Shown one piece after another: positions 45,227 through 56,956 of a DNA stretch of 64,000 bases. This stretch comes from Allobosea robiniae. Lineage in GTDB: Bacteria; Pseudomonadota; Alphaproteobacteria; Rhizobiales; Beijerinckiaceae. How positions within the stretch are numbered: position 1 is the stretch's first letter; every line of letters starts with the position of its first letter. The notes beneath the pieces are model-generated. The model saw nothing but the letters and a program-made list of their open reading frames with translations. It was not told the DNA's origin and made no database searches. Location: positions 558,001 through 622,000 of the forward strand of contig NZ_FNBZ01000001.1 of the NCBI RefSeq assembly GCF_900102525.1. The letters are read 5' to 3'. The translations under genes were made by a program, and so were the position numbers.

Positions 45227-47872
45227 ATGCGTACCGAAGATGCCCCGCTGATCCGCCTCGAGGATTACCGCCCCAGCGACTGGCTGATCGACACGGTCGA
45301 TCTCGATGTCAGCCTGCATCCGCAGAAGACGCGGGTGCGCGCCCTGCTGGCGCTCAGGCCCAATCCGGAGGGCCAGCCCGGCGCGCCGCTCAAGCTCGAC
45401 GGCGACGAACTTGTGCTGAAGTCGCTCGCCATCGACGGCAAGCCGCTCGACGCCTCCGTCTACACGGTGACGCCGCAGGCGCTGACGATCCCCGCCCCGC
45501 CGGCGCATGATTTCACGCTGACGATCGAGACCGAGCTCGACCCCTCCGCCAATACCAAGCTGATGGGGCTCTACCGCTCCTCGAAGGTCTATTGCACGCA
45601 GTGCGAGGCGGATGGCTTCCGCCGCATCACCTATTTCCTCGATCGGCCGGACGTGATGAGCGTCTATACCGTCCGGCTCGAAGCGGCGAAGGCCGAGGCG
45701 CCGGTGCTGCTCTCCAACGGCAATCTCGTCGCGGCGGCGGAGCTGCCCGGCGGCGACCGGCACTTCGCCGTCTGGCACGACCCGCACCCCAAGCCGGCCT
45801 ATCTCTTCGCGCTGGTCGGCGGGGCGCTCGACCATGTCCGGCAGGATTACGTCACCGCCGACGGCCATAAGGTCGAACTCGCCGTCTATGTCGAGCCCGG
45901 GAAGGCCGATCGCGCCGGCTGGGCCCTGGATTCGCTGGTGCGCTGCATGCGCTGGGACGAGCAGGTCTTCGGCCGCAACTACGATCTCGACATGTTCAAC
46001 GTCGTCGCCGTCTCCGATTTCAACATGGGGGCGATGGAGAACAAGGGCCTCAACATCTTCAACGACAAATACGTCCTGGCCGATCCGCAGACTGCGACCG
46101 ACGGCGACTACGCCTCGATCGAGGCGATCATCGCCCATGAGTATTTCCACAACTGGACCGGCAACCGCATCACCTGCCGCGACTGGTTCCAGCTTTGCCT
46201 GAAGGAAGGCCTCACCGTCTTCCGCGACCAGGAATTCTCCGCCGACGAGCGCTCGCGCCCGGTGAAGCGCATCGCCGATGTCCGCACCCTGCGCTCGACC
46301 CAGTTCTCGGAGGATGCCGGCCCCCTCGCCCATCCGGTCAGGCCGCGCGCCTATAAGGAAATCAACAACTTCTACACGCCGACGGTCTATGAGAAGGGCG
46401 CGGAGGTCATCCGCATGCTCAAGGTCCTGATCGGTGACGACGCCTTCAAGCGCGGCATGGACCTCTATTTCGAGCGCTGCGACGGCACGGCCGCGACGAT
46501 CGAGGAATTCCTCGGCTGCTTCGCCGAGGCCTCGGGCCAGAACCTCGATCATTTCGCCCGCTGGTACGAGCAGGCGGGCACGCCGACCATCGTCGCCTCC
46601 GGCCGCTACGATGCCGCGGCGAAGCGCTACACGCTCGACCTGGCGCAGAGCACGCCGCCGACACCCGGCCAGACCGAGAAGCAGCCCGTCGTGCTGCCGA
46701 TCAAGCTCGGCCTCGTCGGCGCGAAGGGCGACCTGCCGCTGAAGACGACCTCGAACGCCTATGCCGGCGACGGGCTCGTGGTGCTCGACCAGCCGTCCCT
46801 GTCGGTCACCTTCGAGGATGTCGCGGAAGCGCCGATCCCCTCGCTGATGCGTGGCTTCTCGGCGCCTGCGCGGCTCGATCTCGATTTGTCGGATGCGGAC
46901 CTGCTCCGGCTGTTCTCGGCCGACAGCGATTCCTTCAATCGCTGGCAATCGCTCCAGAGCGTCGCGACGCGCGTGCTCGTGGCTGCCGGCAAGCCCGGTG
47001 CCGATGCGGACGTGCTGGCAGCGACCGCCGACAAGCTCGGCGAAGCACTGCGTAGCTTCCTCAAGGCGGATGGGCTGTCCGACCCGGCCTTCGCGGCGCA
47101 GGTGCTGCGCCTGCCCGCGCCGGCCGATATCGCTCGTGAGATCGGTGGGGATGTCGACCCGGATGCGATCTTCGCCGCCCATCGCAAACTGTCGACCGCG
47201 ATCGGCACCGCCCTGCTCGGCGAATTGCCGGGCCTGCGTGGCGCGCTCGCAGCCAGCGGCGCCTATCGCCCCGATGCGGCCTCGGCGGGACGGCGGGCGC
47301 TGCGCAACGAATTGCTCGGGCTGGCGGCGCTGGCCGCTCCGACCGAAGCTGCCGATCTCTGCGAGGAGCAGTTCGTCGCCGGCGACAACCTGACCGACCG
47401 GCTCGCCGCGCTCGCCGCGATGACGCTGATCCCAGGCGAGCGGCGCGAAGCCCTGATCGCGCGCTTCGCGAAAAGCTATGCGGGCGAACCCCTCGTACTC
47501 GACAAATGGCTGATGGCGCAGGCGCTGATCGCCGAGCCCGGCACGCTGGAACGCGTCAAGACGCTGATGCAGCACCCGGCCTTCTCGCTCGGCAATCCCA
47601 ATCGCGTGCGGGCGCTGATCGGCGGCTTCGCGGCGAATCTGACCCAGTTCAACCGGGCCGATGGCGCGGGCTATGATTTCGTCGCCGATATCGTCGTCGC
47701 GCTCGACAAGACCAATCCGCAGGTCGCCTCGCGACTGCTCGGCTCGTTCAAGAGCTGGCGCATGCTGGAGCCCGGCCGAAAGCGCCTGGCGCGGGAGGCG
47801 CTGAGCACCGTCGCTGCCCTGCCGAACCTGTCGCGGGACGTCGCCGACATCGCCGAAAGAGCGCTCGCCTGA
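45227..47872 (+). CDS. pepN: Aminopeptidase N (M1 family)
   Basis: 881 residues from MRTEDAPLIRLEDY. The exopeptidase motif GAMENKG (about 268) and the zinc motif HEYFHNWTGNR (about 303) are intact, with a conserved DFNMGAMENKGLNIFND context. Length matches E. coli-type PepN. Cytosolic enzyme that removes N-terminal residues from peptides. Followed by a 226-base region rich in cell-cycle regulatory sites before pleC. Confidence 0.96.
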   Translation: MRTEDAPLIRLEDYRPSDWLIDTVDLDVSLHPQKTRVRALLALRPNPEGQPGAPLKLDGDELVLKSLAIDGKPLDASVYTVTPQALTIPAPPAHDFTLTIETELDPSANTKLMGLYRSSKVYCTQCEADGFRRITYFLDRPDVMSVYTVRLEAAKAEAPVLLSNGNLVAAAELPGGDRHFAVWHDPHPKPAYLFALVGGALDHVRQDYVTADGHKVELAVYVEPGKADRAGWALDSLVRCMRWDEQVFGRNYDLDMFNVVAVSDFNMGAMENKGLNIFNDKYVLADPQTATDGDYASIEAIIAHEYFHNWTGNRITCRDWFQLCLKEGLTVFRDQEFSADERSRPVKRIADVRTLRSTQFSEDAGPLAHPVRPRAYKEINNFYTPTVYEKGAEVIRMLKVLIGDDAFKRGMDLYFERCDGTAATIEEFLGCFAEASGQNLDHFARWYEQAGTPTIVASGRYDAAAKRYTLDLAQSTPPTPGQTEKQPVVLPIKLGLVGAKGDLPLKTTSNAYAGDGLVVLDQPSLSVTFEDVAEAPIPSLMRGFSAPARLDLDLSDADLLRLFSADSDSFNRWQSLQSVATRVLVAAGKPGADADVLAATADKLGEALRSFLKADGLSDPAFAAQVLRLPAPADIAREIGGDVDPDAIFAAHRKLSTAIGTALLGELPGLRGALAASGAYRPDAASAGRRALRNELLGLAALAAPTEAADLCEEQFVAGDNLTDRLAALAAMTLIPGERREALIARFAKSYAGEPLVLDKWLMAQALIAEPGTLERVKTLMQHPAFSLGNPNRVRALIGGFAANLTQFNRADGAGYDFVADIVVALDKTNPQVASRLLGSFKSWRMLEPGRKRLAREALSTVAALPNLSRDVADIAERALA

Positions 47873-47883
47873 GCGCTCTCCGG

Positions 47884-48038
47884 GAATCGTTAACGCCGAC
47901 CTGTCCAAAAGATTAACGTTTCATTACCCGCGCAGGATTCATCGGCATAAGCACTGCAACCTAAAGGAGAATTCGACACTCCTGACTCAACTCAGGGCTA
48001 GACAAACCGAGGCGCCCGGATTCAACTGACGGTGATTC
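47884..48038. promoter_or_regulatory. Cluster of five GANTC (CcrM methylation) sites upstream of pleC
   Basis: GANTC occurs at 47884 (GAATC), 47936 (GATTC), 47984 (GACTC), 48019 (GATTC) and 48034 (GATTC). That is one per 30 bases, well above what the base composition predicts. CcrM methylates GANTC in alphaproteobacteria and its state tracks chromosome replication. Confidence 0.65.
47913..47927 (+). promoter_or_regulatory. Near-consensus CtrA box upstream of pleC
   Basis: TTAA, seven bases, TTAC matches the CtrA consensus TTAA-N7-TTAA at seven of eight positions. It lies 172 bases upstream of the pleC start, within the GANTC cluster. Confidence 0.55.
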
Positions 48039-48098
48039 GCGGGGATGCGGCACGTCTCCCGATCTTACTGACGGTAAAGTTCCGAAGGGGGACCGGGC

Positions 48099-50393
<2,295 letters not shown>

Positions 50394-50396
50394 GCG

Positions 50397-53351
50397 TCAG
50401 CCAGCCTTCGCCTTCGACAGCACGCGGGTGAAGATCGCCCTCACCGCGCCGCGAACCTCGTCGAGCTCCGCTTTCATCACCTTCGCATCGGGCCGGCCGA
50501 CGGCCGTCGCGATTCTCCTGAGCACCCGGGGCGGCACGGCCTTGGGATCGAAGGCCTCCTCGACGGTGAAACGCTGCCAGAGCTGGACGTCGCCGATCAG
50601 GCGATGCGCTTCGAGCAGAACAGAGGCATCCCCGTCCGAGAGCAGACCAGCCGCCTTGGCTGCCGCGAAGACCGAGGCCGTGTCGTTGACGATCAGGCCG
50701 GGGTGTTCGCTGGCATAGGCCAGCAGCAGGAACTGGGCGAGGAAGTCGAGATCGGTGATGCCACCGGCGGCGAGCTTCAGATCCCAGGGGTCCTTCTCGC
50801 CCTTCTCCCTGGCAATCAGCGCGCGCATCTCGGCGACCGCCGCTGCGACCTTGGCCGGCTCGCGCTTGCGCGACAGGATCGCGCGGATCGAGGCCTCCAC
50901 CCGCTTGGCCAGACCGGCATCGCCGGCGACGACGCGGGCGCGGGTCAGCGCCATCTCCTCCCAGATCTCGGCTTCGCCCTGATGATAGGCCTCGAAGCCG
51001 GCGAACTGGGTCGCGGCCGGGCTCTTGTTGCCGGTCGGGCGCAGGCGCATGTCGACCTGATAGAGCGTGCCGCGTCGCGTCGGCACTGTCAGTGCCGCGA
51101 CGAGGCGCTGGGTGAACCGGACATGCCAGGTGACGGGATCGAGGCTCCTGGCCCCGTCGCTCGCGCCGGCATCCTCTGGCCGGTCGTAGAGCAGGATCAG
51201 GTCGAGATCGGATGAAGGCGTGAGCTCGCCTGCGCCGAGCCGGCCAAGACCGAGCACGACCGTCTCCGCCCCTTCGATGGCGCCATGGTCTTCCGTGAAG
51301 GATCGGCGGGTGTCGGCGAAGGCGACGCGCAGGCAGGCCTCGGCGACAGCGCAATAGGCCTGCCCCGCCCCTTCCGCCGGATAGACGCCGGAGAGGAGGC
51401 GCGCGCCGACCAGGAAATTCTCCTGCCGGGCTGCGTCGCGCAGGCGGTCGAGCCCATCCTCGACGCTGGGCGGCGGCGAGCCGACATGATTGCGGATGCG
51501 CCGCTCCAGCGCTTCGACATCGAGCACCGCCTGCCCGAAGGCCGGGTCGATGACCCCGTCGAGCACATGCGGGTGCAAGGCCGCGACCTTGGCGAGGCGC
51601 GGCGCGCTGCCGAGGATCTCGGCGAAGAGCGTCAGCAGGGAATCATGCGAGCGCAGCAGCGTCAGCAATTCGACCGCCGCCGGCATGCGGACGAAGGCGT
51701 TGTCGAGATGGGCGAGCGCGCCGTCTGGGTCGGCAGTACGGCCGAGCGCGACGAGCAGCGCCGGGGTCAGCTCCGTCAGCACCTCGCGGGCGCGGGCGCT
51801 GGTCACGGCGGCGCGGCGGCCGAAATGCCAGCCGCGCACCGTCTCCGCGGCGGTCGCGCCATCGCGGAAGCCGAGCTTGCCCAGCGTCTCGATCGTCTCT
51901 GGATCGGCTTCCGAGCCGGTAAAGCTCAGCGTCCCCGCCTCGGAGGCAAGGCTCGGCCCTTCCTCGAAGAGCAGGGCGTAATGCCCTTCGACGCACTTCG
52001 CATGCGCGGTCAGCGCCTTGCCGAAGGCGGCCGTCGAGGGATAGCCGCAGAAGCGGGCGAAGGCTTCGAGATCGCCCGCCGCCTTGGGCAGGGTCTGCGT
52101 CTGCTCGTCGGCCTGCATCTGAAGGCGATGCTCGATGGTGCGCAGCCAGCGATAGGATTCCGACAACTCGTCGCGGGCCTGCGGCGTGATCCAGCCTTCG
52201 GTCGTCAGTTCGCCGAGCATCTCGAGCGTGCGCGGGCCGCGCAGGGCCGGGCGGCGGCCGCCGAAGACGAGCTGCTGCGTCTGCACGAAGAACTCGATCT
52301 CGCGGATGCCGCCGCGCCCGAGCTTCACGTTATGACCGGCGACCGCGATGGTCTCGTGGCCCTTCACGGTCTGGATCTGGCGCTTCATCGCGTGGATGTC
52401 GGCGATGGTCGCGAAGTCGAAATATTTGCGCCAGATGAAGGGCGCGAGATCCCCAAGGAAGCGCCGGCCGAGCTCGATATCGCCTGCGATCGGCCGCGCC
52501 TTGATCATGGCCGCGCGTTCCCAGTTCTGGCCGACCGTCTCGTAATAGGAATAGGCCGAGGGCAGCGAGACTGCGACATGGGTCGAGGCCGGATCGGGCC
52601 GAAGGCGCAGGTCGACGCGGAAGACATAGCCGTCCGGCGTGCGCTCCTGGATGATGCGCGCGATCTGCTGGGTCAGCTTGACGAAGAAGCTCGTGGGCTC
52701 GGCGACGCCGGCCGCTTCAGCGGCCTCGGGATCGAAGAAGACGACGATGTCGATATCGGAGGAATAGTTCAGCTCGCCGGCACCGTGCTTGCCCAGCGCC
52801 AGCACGACGAGGCCGGAGCCGGGGCCGGGATTGGCTGGGTCGGCAAGGTTGATCCGGCCAAGATCGGCGGCCTGGCGCAGGACGTGGTCGGTGGCGAGGC
52901 GCGCCGCCATGTCGGCGGTCTCGGTCAACGCGCCCGTCACGGTCTCGACATCCCAGGCACCGCCGATATCGGCGAGCGCGATCAGGAGTGCCATGGCGCG
53001 GCGGAAGCGGCGCAATTCGCGCATCAGGTCCGCAGTTTCACAGCCCGCCTCGGCGAAGGCCGCGATCCCGGCCAGCAGCGCGTCGCGACGGACTTCCGGC
53101 GCCTCCGTCAGACTGGCGAGCAGCCCGGCCGGGTCGAAGCGCATGATCTGCGTCAGGAAAGGCGAATGGGCGAGGATGCCGGCGACCAATGCCGCGCTGC
53201 GCCGATGCTCGGCCAGATGCGCCTTGAGCGCCTCGGCCGCTTCCTCGTCATGGAGGCGCTCGATCAGCTCTCGCTTCAGCAGCGCATCGGCCTTGGCCTT
53301 CGCCGGCAGGACCGGCGCAGCCTCGAGCCTGTCACAGAGCCGTTCCGCCAT
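50397..53351 (-). CDS. glnE: Glutamine synthetase adenylyltransferase/deadenylylase
   Basis: 984 residues, the usual length. Two nucleotidyltransferase domains carry the G-x-D-x-D motif: LALGKHGAGELNYSSDIDI (about 212) and LGLGRLGAGELTPSSDLDL (about 718). The first removes and the second adds AMP on glutamine synthetase in response to PII. Convergent with pleC with a 3-base gap; the start lies 16 bases after the stop of the sensor kinase, so the two-component genes and glnE may be co-transcribed. Confidence 0.96.
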   Translation of the reverse strand: MAERLCDRLEAAPVLPAKAKADALLKRELIERLHDEEAAEALKAHLAEHRRSAALVAGILAHSPFLTQIMRFDPAGLLASLTEAPEVRRDALLAGIAAFAEAGCETADLMRELRRFRRAMALLIALADIGGAWDVETVTGALTETADMAARLATDHVLRQAADLGRINLADPANPGPGSGLVVLALGKHGAGELNYSSDIDIVVFFDPEAAEAAGVAEPTSFFVKLTQQIARIIQERTPDGYVFRVDLRLRPDPASTHVAVSLPSAYSYYETVGQNWERAAMIKARPIAGDIELGRRFLGDLAPFIWRKYFDFATIADIHAMKRQIQTVKGHETIAVAGHNVKLGRGGIREIEFFVQTQQLVFGGRRPALRGPRTLEMLGELTTEGWITPQARDELSESYRWLRTIEHRLQMQADEQTQTLPKAAGDLEAFARFCGYPSTAAFGKALTAHAKCVEGHYALLFEEGPSLASEAGTLSFTGSEADPETIETLGKLGFRDGATAAETVRGWHFGRRAAVTSARAREVLTELTPALLVALGRTADPDGALAHLDNAFVRMPAAVELLTLLRSHDSLLTLFAEILGSAPRLAKVAALHPHVLDGVIDPAFGQAVLDVEALERRIRNHVGSPPPSVEDGLDRLRDAARQENFLVGARLLSGVYPAEGAGQAYCAVAEACLRVAFADTRRSFTEDHGAIEGAETVVLGLGRLGAGELTPSSDLDLILLYDRPEDAGASDGARSLDPVTWHVRFTQRLVAALTVPTRRGTLYQVDMRLRPTGNKSPAATQFAGFEAYHQGEAEIWEEMALTRARVVAGDAGLAKRVEASIRAILSRKREPAKVAAAVAEMRALIAREKGEKDPWDLKLAAGGITDLDFLAQFLLLAYASEHPGLIVNDTASVFAAAKAAGLLSDGDASVLLEAHRLIGDVQLWQRFTVEEAFDPKAVPPRVLRRIATAVGRPDAKVMKAELDEVRGAVRAIFTRVLSKAKAG

Positions 53352-53367
53352 CGTTCATCGTCCTGCC

Positions 53368-54870
53368 TCAGTGGATCGGCACGCCAGCAGGGTTTGGCGC
53401 CGCTGTCGAGGCGGCAGGCTCGGCGAGGGCCGGCGTGTCCACAGGCTTGGGGCTGCCGACGGGCAGGAGGATGACGACGCGCAGGCCCGGCGCATTATCC
53501 TCCAGCGTGAGGCTACCGCCATGCAGGCGTACCACACCGGCCACCAACGACAGGCCGAGCCCGAAGCCCGGCTTACTGCGGCTGGTATCGAGCCGGACGA
53601 AACGATCGAAGACGCGGCCGCGATCGGCCTCCGGAATCCCTGAGCCATGGTCGGCGACGGAGAGCTCGACCTGATCGCCAATCGTCCGGGCAGAGACCGC
53701 CACGGTGCCGTCGCCGCCCTGCTCCGGCGCGCCGTATTTCAGGGCGTTGTCGATCAGGTTGTTCAGGGCCTGCCCGATCAGTTCGCGATTGCCGCGGACT
53801 TTCAGGCCAGGGGCGACATCGCTGGCGAGCGACAGGCCGGCTTCCTCGGCCAGCGGCTCGTAGAGCTCGGCGAGGCCGGAGACGATCTCGGAAATGTCGA
53901 GCTCGCTCATGTTGTCGCTGACGCGACCGGCCTCCAGCCGCGCGATCATCAGGAGCGCGTTGAAAACACGGATGAGGTTGTCCGCCTCCTCGATCGAGCC
54001 GTCGAGCGCCGCCCGCAATTCATCCGGCGATTTCGCAGTCCGCAGCGCCTCCTCCGCCCGGTTGCGCAACCGGGTCAGCGGCGTCTTGAGGTCATGGGCG
54101 ATATTGTCGGTGACCTGCTGCATGCTGGCCATCAATTCACCGATGCGGTCGAGCATGGCGTTGAGGTTGAGCGCGAGCCGGTCGAGCTCGTCGCCGGTGC
54201 CGGTGATGGCGAGCCGGCCTTTCAGGTCGCCCTCCATGATGCCATGCGCGGTTTCGCTCATGCCGTCGATGCGCTTCAGCACACGCCGGGCCACGAACCA
54301 GCTGGCGAAGCAGCCGAGGATAAGGACCAGCGCCAGCGACCAGCCGGCGGCGCGCCGGATGACGATGCCGAGCCGATCGCGCTCCTCGAGGTCGCGGCCG
54401 ACGAGCAGGCGGAACCCGGCCGGCAGCAAGAACACGCGCACCAACGCGCGGCTCGGTGTGTCGACCGTCTCGCTGGAGCGGGCATATTCGATCTCGCTCT
54501 CGCCGGTGCGATCGAGCGTGCCGGGCGGGATCGCTTCGACATTGCCGGCGATGCGCTCTCCCACCGGCGTGGTGACGAGGTAGAGCGAGGCGCCCGGCGC
54601 GCGCGAACGGCGCTCGACGATGTTGACGATACGGCGGATGCCGCCCTGGCGCTGCTGCTCGGCCAGCCCCTGGATCTCGGCATCGATGGTCGAGCGGATC
54701 TGGTCGTCGAGCAGGCGCTTGGCGTTCCAGGCGACATAGCCGAGGACGAAGGCGGCAAAGAGCGCGAAGATGACGAGATAGGCCGCCGTCAGCTTGAAGG
54801 CGGTCGTGCGGAACAGCGTGGGCAGGAAGCGCTGGCGCTTGTGCGAGGAGGCGTCAGCGGGCGCTGTCAC
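53368..54870 (-). CDS. Sensor histidine kinase with HAMP domain (partner of 54854-55537 regulator)
   Basis: 500 residues. One N-terminal helix (TAAYLVIFALFAAFVLGYVAW), a periplasmic region of about 130 residues, a second helix (GWSLALVLILGCFASWFVA) and a HAMP linker. The phosphoacceptor is in DNIAHDLKTPLTRLRNR (about 253). ATPase motifs: NLIDNALKYG, DHGSGIPE, GFGLGLSLVAGVVRLHGG. Overlaps the regulator gene by 17 bases. Occupies the position of the degP-linked pair in rhizobia. Confidence 0.92.
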   Translation of the reverse strand: MTAPADASSHKRQRFLPTLFRTTAFKLTAAYLVIFALFAAFVLGYVAWNAKRLLDDQIRSTIDAEIQGLAEQQRQGGIRRIVNIVERRSRAPGASLYLVTTPVGERIAGNVEAIPPGTLDRTGESEIEYARSSETVDTPSRALVRVFLLPAGFRLLVGRDLEERDRLGIVIRRAAGWSLALVLILGCFASWFVARRVLKRIDGMSETAHGIMEGDLKGRLAITGTGDELDRLALNLNAMLDRIGELMASMQQVTDNIAHDLKTPLTRLRNRAEEALRTAKSPDELRAALDGSIEEADNLIRVFNALLMIARLEAGRVSDNMSELDISEIVSGLAELYEPLAEEAGLSLASDVAPGLKVRGNRELIGQALNNLIDNALKYGAPEQGGDGTVAVSARTIGDQVELSVADHGSGIPEADRGRVFDRFVRLDTSRSKPGFGLGLSLVAGVVRLHGGSLTLEDNAPGLRVVILLPVGSPKPVDTPALAEPAASTAAPNPAGVPIH

Positions 54871-55537
54871 GGACCATGTACCCCGCGCCGCGGATGGTGT
54901 GGATCATCGGCAGCTCGAAACCCTTGTCGACCTTGGCGCGCAGGCGGCTGACATGCACGTCGATGACATTGGTCTGGGGATCGAAATGATAATCCCAGAC
55001 GTTCTCCAGCAGCATGGTGCGGGTCACGACCTGCCCGGCATGCTTCATCAGATATTCGAGCAGGCGGAACTCGCGCGGCTGCAGGACGATCTCCTGGCCC
55101 TCGCGCGTGACGCGATGGGCAAGCCGGTCGAGCACCAGCTCGCCGACGCGATAGGTCGTAGGCTCGGCGGCTGGAGCACCGCGGCGTCGCGCTAGCACCT
55201 CGACGCGGGCGAGCAGCTCGGAGAAGGCATAGGGCTTGGGCAGGTAGTCGTCGCCGCCGGCCCGCAGGCCCTTCACCCGGTCGTCGACCTGGGCGAGTGC
55301 AGAGAGGATCAGGGCGGGCGTATCGTCCTTCTGCTCGCGCAGGGAGCGGATCAGCGAGAGCCCGTCGAGGCGCGGCAGCATGCGGTCGATGACCAGCACG
55401 TCGTAGCCGCCGCCCTCGGCCATGGCATAGCCTTCCAGCCCGTCCGCGGCATGGTCGGCGACATGGCCGACTTCGCGGAAAGCCTTGGTCAGATAGGCCG
55501 CAGCCTCGGCATCATCTTCGACGATCAGGAGTCGCAT
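54854..55537 (-). CDS. OmpR-family response regulator
   Basis: 227 residues. Receiver domain with acidic residues MRLLIVEDDAEA, the phosphoryl Asp in VLVIDRMLPRLDG (about 52) and Lys in GDDYLPKPY. DNA-binding domain at the C-terminus (LQPREFRLLEYLMKHAGQVVTRTMLLENVWDYHFDPQTNVIDVHVSRLRAKVDKG). Upstream of and overlapping its kinase. The protease gene 123 bases upstream, or envelope stress genes, are plausible targets. Confidence 0.93.
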   Translation of the reverse strand: MRLLIVEDDAEAAAYLTKAFREVGHVADHAADGLEGYAMAEGGGYDVLVIDRMLPRLDGLSLIRSLREQKDDTPALILSALAQVDDRVKGLRAGGDDYLPKPYAFSELLARVEVLARRRGAPAAEPTTYRVGELVLDRLAHRVTREGQEIVLQPREFRLLEYLMKHAGQVVTRTMLLENVWDYHFDPQTNVIDVHVSRLRAKVDKGFELPMIHTIRGAGYMVRDSAR

Positions 55538-55563
55538 AGACCAACCCTATCTCAAGAAACGCG

Positions 55564-55600
55564 AAAACGGCAGGCCGGAGGATACGCATCCGGCCTGCCG
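55564..55600 (-). terminator. Rho-independent terminator of the DegP-like gene
   Basis: A 12-bp perfect stem (CGGCAGGCCGGA and its complement) with a 9-base loop, followed on the minus strand by TTTT. It separates the protease gene from the regulator operon. Confidence 0.85.
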
Positions 55601-55660
55601 CCGCGACGGCAAAGTCCCTGGGCTGGGGCGACAGGGAACCGAGGGACCCGCCAGCTCCGA

Positions 55661-56830
55661 TCAGGCCGCCGGCTGGCGGCCGACCTCGAAGGTCACGTCA
55701 CGCGACTTGCCTTCGCGGAAGAGAGTGATCGTGGTCTTGGTACCCGGCGCGAAGGTCGCGATCTTGCGCGAAAGCTCGCGAGCGTCCTTGATCGCCTCGC
55801 CATTGACGGCGGTGATGGTGTCGCCGCGACGGATGCCGGCCTTGGCGGCGGGGCCGTTGCCCTGTGCCTCGGCGACGAGCGCACCCTTGGCATCCTTCAG
55901 GCCGATGGCATCGGCCATCTCGCTGGTCACCGGCTGGATCTGCACGCCGATGAAGCCGCGCGCCACCGTGCCGTCCTTCTTCAAGGAGTCCACGACCTGA
56001 CGGACGGTCGAGGCGGGGATAGCGAAGGCAATGCCGACATTGCCACCCGAGGGCGAGTAGATCGCGGTGTTGACGCCGACGACCTCGCCGTTCTGGTTGA
56101 AGGTCGGGCCACCCGAATTGCCGCGGTTGATCGGCGCGTCGATCTGGATGAAGTCGTCATAGGGACCGGAGCCGATATCACGACCCTGCGCCGAGACGAT
56201 GCCGGCCGTGACCGTGCCGCCGAGGCCGAAGGGGTTGCCGATCGCCAGCACCCAGTCGCCGATACGCGCCTTGGCATCGGAGAGCTGGACATACGGATAG
56301 TTGCCAGCGTCCTTGACCTTGAGCAGGGCCAGATCGGTGCGCGGATCGGTGCCGACGACCTTGGCATCAAGCGTCTTGCCGGAATCCGTGACGAGCTGGA
56401 CCTCGACAGCGTTCTCGACGACGTGGTTGTTGGTCACGACATAGCCGTCCTGGCTGACGAAGAAGCCCGAACCCTGGGCCATGCCGACCTGCGGCTTCGG
56501 CCTGCCCTGGCGCGCACCCTCCTGATCGCGGAAGAAGCGGCGCAGCTGCGGGGGAATGTCTTCGAGGCTCTGATCGTCGCCGGCGGCGGCGGTCTGCGTC
56601 TTGACGCGGACGGAGACGACGGCGGGCTTCACCTTGTCGACGAGGTCGGCAAAGGAGGGCAGCGCCGTCTGCGCGCCCGAGAGCTGGATCGGTTGGGCGA
56701 TGGCATTGTGGTTCTGCATCAGGGCGCTGTCGGCGATGCCGGCGGCGAGGCCGATGCCGAGGATGGCGGTGCCGGCAAGAAGGGCGCCGCGCTTCAGGAT
56801 GGACTTGCGATTTTCAGTGTGTGTCGTCAT
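55661..56830 (-). CDS. DegP/HtrA-family periplasmic serine protease with one PDZ domain
   Basis: 389 residues. One N-terminal hydrophobic segment (GALLAGTAILGIGLAAGIA) acts as signal or anchor. Catalytic triad His136 (TNNHVVE), Asp166 (TDLALL) and Ser239 (GNSGGP). A single PDZ domain (about 285-380) follows, whereas DegP usually has two and about 480-500 residues. It is the size of DegS but sits where rhizobial degP is found. Degrades or refolds misfolded envelope proteins. Confidence 0.92.
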   Translation of the reverse strand: MTTHTENRKSILKRGALLAGTAILGIGLAAGIADSALMQNHNAIAQPIQLSGAQTALPSFADLVDKVKPAVVSVRVKTQTAAAGDDQSLEDIPPQLRRFFRDQEGARQGRPKPQVGMAQGSGFFVSQDGYVVTNNHVVENAVEVQLVTDSGKTLDAKVVGTDPRTDLALLKVKDAGNYPYVQLSDAKARIGDWVLAIGNPFGLGGTVTAGIVSAQGRDIGSGPYDDFIQIDAPINRGNSGGPTFNQNGEVVGVNTAIYSPSGGNVGIAFAIPASTVRQVVDSLKKDGTVARGFIGVQIQPVTSEMADAIGLKDAKGALVAEAQGNGPAAKAGIRRGDTITAVNGEAIKDARELSRKIATFAPGTKTTITLFREGKSRDVTFEVGRQPAA

Positions 56831-56896
56831 GGCGGGAACCTCGTGGAGCGACAGGGTGCTTTCCCCTGCTCGTGACGAGAACCATGAGACCCGCCG

Positions 56897-56936
56897 CCTT
56901 ACGTGGCTTTGGCCTGAAGATGACGATTTCGTAAGG
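56897..56936. promoter_or_regulatory. Spaced inverted repeat in the DegP-like promoter region
   Basis: CCTTACG and CGTAAGG, 26 bases apart, lie 66 bases upstream of the protease start. They could be regulator half-sites. Weak evidence: two 7-base arms only. Confidence 0.25.
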
Positions 56937-56956
56937 TTGGCCCGGCTGGCCGCGCC

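Noticed and set aside
45026..47908. A very long open frame antisense to pepN
   Set aside because: It is a shadow of high-G+C coding DNA. It matches no family, is Asp/Arg-rich without pattern, and lies wholly opposite a clear M1 aminopeptidase.
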